Origin: Mariprofundaceae bacterium
GTDB taxonomy: Bacteria > Pseudomonadota > Zetaproteobacteria > Mariprofundales > J009
Length of the DNA stretch: 9,843 nucleotides
NCBI GenBank assembly: GCA_015489095.1
Contig: WFMN01000126.1
Location: 1-9,843 of the forward strand
Direction of reading: 5' to 3'
Shown: positions 5,881-9,843 of the stretch, piece by piece
Numbering within the stretch: position 1 is the first letter of the stretch
How the letters are laid out: each line of letters opens with the position of its first letter
The notes under the pieces: generated by a model
Seen by the model: the letters and a program-made list of their open reading frames with translations, nothing else
The model's database searches: none
Told to the model about the DNA's origin: nothing
Position numbers and translations under genes: made by a program

Positions 5881-6968
5881 GCCTTGACGCTGCAACCCGC
5901 ATGTTGCTGAACCGCCAGCCCCTGCGGGAGGAGAAGCTGTGCCTGCATATGCGCGCCGTCACCGTGGCGATCCGCAGCAACCGCCCGCAACTGCTGGATC
6001 AACTGCGCCACTATTTCCGCCACCTCCCCACCGAGCGCGCGTGTGCATCGGCACCGACCATGGAGCTCATGATCGTCGATCAACCGCCGCTGCAACTGGA
6101 TATTCCGTGGCGGGAGTGGAAACGCGAGGCGGGCAAGCAGGGACACAAAGATGCCTATGTCGATGGCGAGGGCTTCCGGCTGATCCGCAAGGTGCGTACC
6201 GGGATGCTGTTCCTGCAGTCGGCAAAGCGCGCCATTGCCGCCGGCCCATGCCAGCGCTACTGCAACCAGATCGTCAATTTCATCCTCAACCAGCAGATGA
6301 ACGCACTGCAACAGCGCGGCTGGTTGATCTGCCACGCCGCGGCGGTGGAACACGATGGACGCGCGATCGCGCTGGCAGGCTTCTCCGGCGGCGGCAAGTC
6401 CACCGCCATGCTCCATTTGATGGCGGACGCACGCTGGAACTTCGTCTCCAATGACCGACTCTTTCTCCGCCGACAGCCCGACGGCATCGCCGTCGAAGGG
6501 GTGGCCAAGCTGCCTCGGGTCAATCCCGGCACGCTGCTGCACAACCCCAAGCTGCGCCCCATCCTGACCGATCAGCGCATCGGTGAGCTGGAGGCGATGC
6601 CCGCCGACGCGCTATGGCAACTGGAAGAGAAATACGATGTCGATGTGATCGATCGTTACGGAAACGGGCGCATCCACCACCAGGCGCAGCTGGCGCACTT
6701 CATCATCCTCAACTGGTCGCATGACAGCAACGACCCCACCACCATTGCGCGGGTGCGCCTTGCAGATCGCCCGCAGCTGCTGCAGGCGATCATGAAATCG
6801 CCCGGCCCCTTTTATCAGCACCGTGACGGCAGCTTTCAGCGTAACGACGCCCCGCTGCCGCAAGCCGACTACCAGCGGGTACTGGCAACAGCGGATCTGC
6901 GCGAAGTCCGGGGAAGGGTGGATTTCGACGATCTCTACCACTACTGCAACACGGAGCTAAGTAGATAA
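5877..6968 (+). CDS. HPr kinase-related kinase (HprK-rel-B type, GAK system)
   Basis: This protein has 363 residues. The ATG overlaps the upstream TGA (ATGA), with GTGGAG eight bases before it. An N-terminal ~145-residue region of unknown function (WREWKREAGKQGHKDAY around 78-94) precedes an HprK-like catalytic core. In the core, CHAAAV at 152-157 holds the histidine position of HprK, the P-loop is GFSGGGKST at 168-176, and FVSNDRL at 189-195 corresponds to HprK's double aspartate, with the first changed to Asn. Classical HprK phosphorylates a serine of HPr; no HPr or PTS gene is visible here, and this branch is separate from the sugar-phosphotransferase enzymes. By context the target may be the product or carrier made by the neighbouring ATP-grasp enzyme. 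This gene closes the first run; 132 bases follow before the next gene. Confidence 0.87.
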   Translation: MSLDAATRMLLNRQPLREEKLCLHMRAVTVAIRSNRPQLLDQLRHYFRHLPTERACASAPTMELMIVDQPPLQLDIPWREWKREAGKQGHKDAYVDGEGFRLIRKVRTGMLFLQSAKRAIAAGPCQRYCNQIVNFILNQQMNALQQRGWLICHAAAVEHDGRAIALAGFSGGGKSTAMLHLMADARWNFVSNDRLFLRRQPDGIAVEGVAKLPRVNPGTLLHNPKLRPILTDQRIGELEAMPADALWQLEEKYDVDVIDRYGNGRIHHQAQLAHFIILNWSHDSNDPTTIARVRLADRPQLLQAIMKSPGPFYQHRDGSFQRNDAPLPQADYQRVLATADLREVRGRVDFDDLYHYCNTELSR

Positions 6969-6973
6969 CATGC

Positions 6974-7098
6974 GCAGATCGCAACAGTCCGTCCGTGGCA
7001 ATTCGCGGTTGGAAACCGCTCCTACCGCCCGTAGGAGGGGAATCCTTTCCCCGAACCCATCCGTGGTCGCGATGCCGACTTCTCGCGAAGTCGTCATC
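6974..7098. repeat. Mosaic intergenic repeat, copy B
   Basis: This is the second, diverged copy of the element at 829-984, in the same orientation. Its left end is 6974-6998 and its right end 7057-7098. The right part contains CGACTTC/GAAGTCG (7077-7094), a cleaner version of the last hairpin in copy A, with paired changes (T to C in the loop-side arm) that keep it foldable. The middle is replaced by an inverted REP pair. The element ends two bases before the ATG of the following gene. Confidence 0.7.
7004..7056. repeat. Inverted pair of GTAGGAG REP-like palindromes (REPIN-like)
   Basis: Two REP-like units face each other head to head, five bases apart. The minus-strand unit begins GTAGGAGCGG at 7025 and folds as GCGGTT/AACCGC (7005-7010 with 7014-7019). 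The plus-strand unit begins GTAGGAGGGG at 7031 and folds as GGGGAA/TTCCCC (7037-7042 with 7047-7052). The heads also pair with each other (CTCCTAC 7019-7025 with GTAGGAG 7031-7037). GTAG heads followed by a palindrome are typical of REP elements mobilised by RAYT transposases in gammaproteobacteria and relatives. No RAYT gene lies in the window. Confidence 0.68.
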
Positions 7099-7100
7099 AC

Positions 7101-7958
7101 ATGACCCGACAGCTACTGTTAATGCGCCAGGGGGCATCCAAACGCGAGCAACCCCAAAGCCTGCATAGCAAAGCCAAACGGCGGGCGCAGCGCATGGGCA
7201 TCTGGCTGGCGCGGCACGACAAGGTGCCGGACAGCATCATCTGCGCCTCCAATCCGCTCGCCATCGTCACCACCACCAAAATGGCCAAGGCGATGGGGTT
7301 TGATCTACGCAACATTCTCATCGTGGATGCGATCCCCGGCGCGCTGGAGAGCCTAGCGCAGGAGCAGCAGCGGGTGTTGATCGTGGGAACGCACCGGGAT
7401 CTGCAACCGTTTCTGACCGCACAACCGCTGATGAGCCCCGGTGACCTGATTCTGTTGCAGCCGGATGGCGAGATCGCACGCCATATTGACGCGAAATCAT
7501 TGCCGAAAAAGTTCCCCTACCCCGACATCCACCACCATGAGTTACGCGCCCGACCTGCCTACTACTACCGTCAATCCTCCGTCATTCCCTACCGCATCGG
7601 TAGCAGCGGAGTGGAGATCCTGTTGATCACCTCCAGCAGCGGAAGCCACTGGGTAGTGCCGAAGGGGATTCAAGAACCGGGCATGACGGCTGCCGAATCC
7701 GCGGCCAAAGAGGCCGAGGAGGAGGCGGGCATCCTGGGCGTTGTTGCGCCGGAACCGCTGGGCAGTTACCGCTACCGCAAATGGAAAAGCGACTGCGAAG
7801 TGGCGGTGTTTGCCATGCAGGTCACCGATGAGTTGCAGGAGGCCGCATGGCAGGAGTCCCATCGCAAGCGCCAATGGTGCACCGTCGAGGAGGCGCTCTC
7901 TAGGCTGCAACAACCGGCATTAAGGCCGCTGATCCGACAATGGGCGGAGAAGCAATGA
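7101..7958 (+). CDS. Histidine-phosphatase-like plus Nudix domain protein
   Basis: This protein has 285 residues. ATG 7101 places the first domain at the very N-terminus as usual for SixA-like proteins, but there is no clear ribosome binding site. Residues 1 to about 130 follow the histidine phosphatase fold, yet the catalytic RHG is RQG (R9-Q10-G11), the usual arginine after SxPL is missing (SNPLAIVTTTK, 50-60), and the second histidine segment reads VGTHRDL (95-101). Phosphatase activity is therefore doubtful. A link (PYPDIHHHELRARPAYYYRQ) leads to a Nudix domain from about 158. Its 23-residue box spans 189-211 with exact spacing (GIQEPGM to KEAEEEAGI), but the first Glu is Met195 and the Arg is Lys203; the E204/E207/E208 metal-binding set is kept. 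Related Nudix enzymes of the DIPP type cleave polyphosphate and diphosphoinositol phosphates. Mycobacterial MutT1 has the same two domains in the opposite order. The stop overlaps the next start (ATGA). Confidence 0.85.
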   Translation: MTRQLLLMRQGASKREQPQSLHSKAKRRAQRMGIWLARHDKVPDSIICASNPLAIVTTTKMAKAMGFDLRNILIVDAIPGALESLAQEQQRVLIVGTHRDLQPFLTAQPLMSPGDLILLQPDGEIARHIDAKSLPKKFPYPDIHHHELRARPAYYYRQSSVIPYRIGSSGVEILLITSSSGSHWVVPKGIQEPGMTAAESAAKEAEEEAGILGVVAPEPLGSYRYRKWKSDCEVAVFAMQVTDELQEAAWQESHRKRQWCTVEEALSRLQQPALRPLIRQWAEKQ

Positions 7959-8641
7959 ATCCCCAGTTCGTCGCGCTGGTTCGCCACGGCGCCTACCGGC
8001 AAATCACCGACGCGCCAAGCGCCCTCCAGCCCTTCCCGCTCACCGAAGCAGGGCGCCGCCATGCCTGGCAGAGTGCCGACCATCTGCAGGCATTCAGCAA
8101 TCAGCACGCCATTCCAATCGCCACCACCATCCACAGCTCGCCGTTGTTGCGGGCGTGGCAGACCGCCGAGGCGATCACCCAGATCCTGCCCGGAAGATGG
8201 CAAATCGTTGAGGATGCGCGCCTGTGTGAACGCGCGGTCGGCAGCGTCGCCAACCTCACCATCGACACCATCGAACAGATCGTGGCCAACGACCCCCGAT
8301 ACGACCCGCTTCCTCGCGGGTGGAAAAGCGACAGCGGTTTCCGCCTCCCCTTTCCGGGGGCGGAATCCCTGCTGGAGGCGGGGCAACGGGTCGCCACATA
8401 CCTTACCGACACCATGCAACGGCAGGGCAACGCTCCCTCATCCCTCCACATCGTGGTCGGCCACGGTGCCGCCTTCCGCCACGCCGCCCACCACCTCGGG
8501 GTGCTGTCACGGGAAGAGGTGGGCGCGGTAAGCATGTACCATGACCAACCCGTTTTCCTCCGCCTCGACCCCGGGCGGCAGTGGCGGCTTGCCGGTGGAA
8601 AATGGAAACCGCGTCGCACCACCGACACCCACACCGATTAA
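7955..8641 (+). CDS. Histidine phosphatase family protein (phosphoglycerate mutase/SixA clan)
   Basis: This protein has 228 residues. I prefer ATG 7955 over the in-frame ATG at 7940, because it forms an ATGA overlap with the previous stop, has GGAGA five bases upstream, and starts the protein directly at the phosphatase core. All hallmark residues are present: R10-H11-G12 (LVRHGAY), R66 in SSPLLRAWQTAEA, E92 in RLCERAVG, and H170 in VVGHGAAFRHAA. It should be an active phosphomonoesterase working through a phosphohistidine intermediate. Its position directly after a protein with the same fold but a lost catalytic His suggests an active/inactive pair. The substrate cannot be told from the sequence; a phosphoprotein, a nucleotide or a small phosphorylated metabolite are all possible. 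No signal peptide is seen, so it is cytoplasmic. Confidence 0.9.
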   Translation: MNPQFVALVRHGAYRQITDAPSALQPFPLTEAGRRHAWQSADHLQAFSNQHAIPIATTIHSSPLLRAWQTAEAITQILPGRWQIVEDARLCERAVGSVANLTIDTIEQIVANDPRYDPLPRGWKSDSGFRLPFPGAESLLEAGQRVATYLTDTMQRQGNAPSSLHIVVGHGAAFRHAAHHLGVLSREEVGAVSMYHDQPVFLRLDPGRQWRLAGGKWKPRRTTDTHTD

Positions 8642-8644
8642 CCG

Positions 8645-9843
8645 ATGGCTCCACTCCGCCTCCCTCGCTACCACGGCAGCCAATGGCTGCGCGCCAATCT
8701 GCCCACCGAGGTGGAAAACTGGCTGAACGGCAACCACCATCTACTCCGCCACCGGCAGGGCGGCAGCGCCAAGGCGCGCGCAAAACTGCAGCAGACCCTT
8801 GCCAACCACACATGGCAGTGGCCGCGGCGCGACATCTGTTTCATCTCCGACCTGCACGCCGACACCGATGCCCTGTTTGACGCCCTGATCGCCAGCGGAG
8901 GAATCGAGAAGACCGGGCCGAAGGATCACCAGTTCCGCCTCACCCGAGAGGGGAAAGAGATGTTGTTCATCCTTGGCGGCGATTTTTTTGACAAAGGGCC
9001 GGGCAACCTGCGCCTCTTGCGGGCAATCCATCATGTGGCCAACCGCGGTGCACGGCTGCGTATCCTTGCCGGCAACCACGATATTCGGGTGCTGCTGGGA
9101 ATGCGCAGCGCGGCACAGTATAAAAACAGCGTCAATGATCATTTCTTCATCCGCATGGGCAAAAAAGCGATCCCCATGCTGCGCGAAATCCGCGACAGCT
9201 ACCTGAACAGCAGCGATGCGCTGCGGGACATCCCCGATGATGCCACCTGCCTGCGCCTGCTGTTGCCCGATAGCGCATGGCAACACCAGTTTTCCCAACG
9301 GGCAGCGGCAATGATGCCGCCCTCGGCGGTAGCGCGTGAGCTACGCAAGGTCGAACAAAAGTCCGCCCGCTTCGCCAGCCAGTGCGCCAAGGCAGGATTG
9401 TCACTGCGTGAGGTCTATGCCGCCTGCCATCAGTGGCAACGGCTTTTTCTACAAAAAGATGGAGAGTTTTACTGGTTTTTCAACAAGATGAAACTTGCTT
9501 GCCGCAAAGGCTCCTTCCTCTTTGTTCACGCCGGGGTTGACGATCACTTTGCCAGCCTGCTTGCGCAGCACGGCGCGGCCAAACTCAACCGCCAGTTCCG
9601 ACATCAGCTCAAAGCCAGCCCGTTTGACTGTTACTACGGCAGCCATGCCAACACCATCCGCACCAAATATCGCACCGACGATCATCAATTGACCCGCCAC
9701 GGCAGCTGGGATCTGCACAGCGTGGGGATTCACACCATCGTCCACGGACATCGCAACCTGCTCCATGGTCAACGCATCGCGCTGCGCAAATCGATCGTCC
9801 ATTTTGAGTGCGACATCACCCTTGATGCCCATTCACGAAGCCA
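8645..9843 (+). CDS. Metallophosphoesterase, PPP/ApaH-like (partial)
   Basis: The frame is open from ATG 8645, three bases after the previous stop, to the right edge, giving 399 complete codons; the C-terminus is cut off. There is no clear ribosome binding site, so translation is probably coupled to the upstream gene. The calcineurin-like metal motifs are all present and in order: SDLHAD with D69 and H71, GGDFFDKGPGN at 111-121 with D113 and D116, GNHD at 143-146, FVHAGVDD with H295, and VHGHRN with H367 and H369. 'FVHAG' and 'GD..D.GP' point to the PPP branch (ApaH, PrpA-type phosphatases) rather than exonuclease-type members. About 150 residues (147-294), largely helical, separate GNHD from the HAG motif, more than in plain ApaH. 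It may hydrolyse phosphoproteins, dinucleoside polyphosphates or polyphosphate; the substrate is unknown. Confidence 0.9.
   Translation, partial: MAPLRLPRYHGSQWLRANLPTEVENWLNGNHHLLRHRQGGSAKARAKLQQTLANHTWQWPRRDICFISDLHADTDALFDALIASGGIEKTGPKDHQFRLTREGKEMLFILGGDFFDKGPGNLRLLRAIHHVANRGARLRILAGNHDIRVLLGMRSAAQYKNSVNDHFFIRMGKKAIPMLREIRDSYLNSSDALRDIPDDATCLRLLLPDSAWQHQFSQRAAAMMPPSAVARELRKVEQKSARFASQCAKAGLSLREVYAACHQWQRLFLQKDGEFYWFFNKMKLACRKGSFLFVHAGVDDHFASLLAQHGAAKLNRQFRHQLKASPFDCYYGSHANTIRTKYRTDDHQLTRHGSWDLHSVGIHTIVHGHRNLLHGQRIALRKSIVHFECDITLDAHSRS

Noticed and set aside
5305..6542. Two long minus-strand frames (196 and 228 codons) opposite the ATP-grasp and HprK-like genes
   Set aside because: Both are shadows of genes with clear catalytic motifs; neither has a plausible start signal or domain.
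1..9843. tRNA or rRNA genes
   Set aside because: No cloverleaf with a T-loop consensus or conserved ribosomal RNA segment was seen in the intergenic regions.

Overview
The window looks like chromosomal DNA of a GC-rich Gram-negative bacterium, most probably a proteobacterium. The grounds are GC-biased third codon positions, many overlapping start/stop codons, an E. coli-type Pho box and REP-like GTAGGAG palindromes. I cannot name the genus from sequence alone.

Layout. (1) 1-794, minus strand: the N-terminal part of a helical, possibly signal-transduction protein that runs off the left edge. (2) 795-1093: a divergent intergenic region with five consecutive hairpins and then a near-perfect Pho box just before the next gene. 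(3) 1094-6968, plus strand: five closely packed genes. They encode a degenerate CYTH plus CHAD protein, an orphan ParA/MinD-type ATPase, a fusion of a PhoU-like domain to an aminoglycoside-phosphotransferase-type kinase, a RimK-like ATP-grasp ligase and an HPr-kinase-related kinase. The last two match, from memory, the paired enzymes of the uncharacterised 'GAK' (grasp and kinase) system. (4) 6969-7100: a spacer holding a second, diverged copy of a mosaic repeat seen at 829-984, with an inverted REP pair inside it. (5) 7101-9843, plus strand: three more coupled genes. They encode a histidine-phosphatase-like plus Nudix protein with both signature motifs altered, an intact histidine phosphatase, and a PPP/ApaH-like metallophosphoesterase cut off by the right edge.

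How the genes may work together (inference). Almost every plus-strand gene concerns phosphate: a polyphosphate-binding CHAD domain, a PhoU-like domain, two kinases, a ligase that normally works through an acyl-phosphate, a Nudix domain and two phosphatases. A Pho box stands in front. I propose a phosphate-starvation-linked cassette acting on polyphosphate or another phosphorylated molecule. The ParA-like ATPase would position a CHAD-bound (polyphosphate-granule) cargo, the kinase/ATP-grasp/HprK-like enzymes would make or modify a phosphorylated product, and the downstream phosphatases would reverse or edit it. The substrate is unknown.
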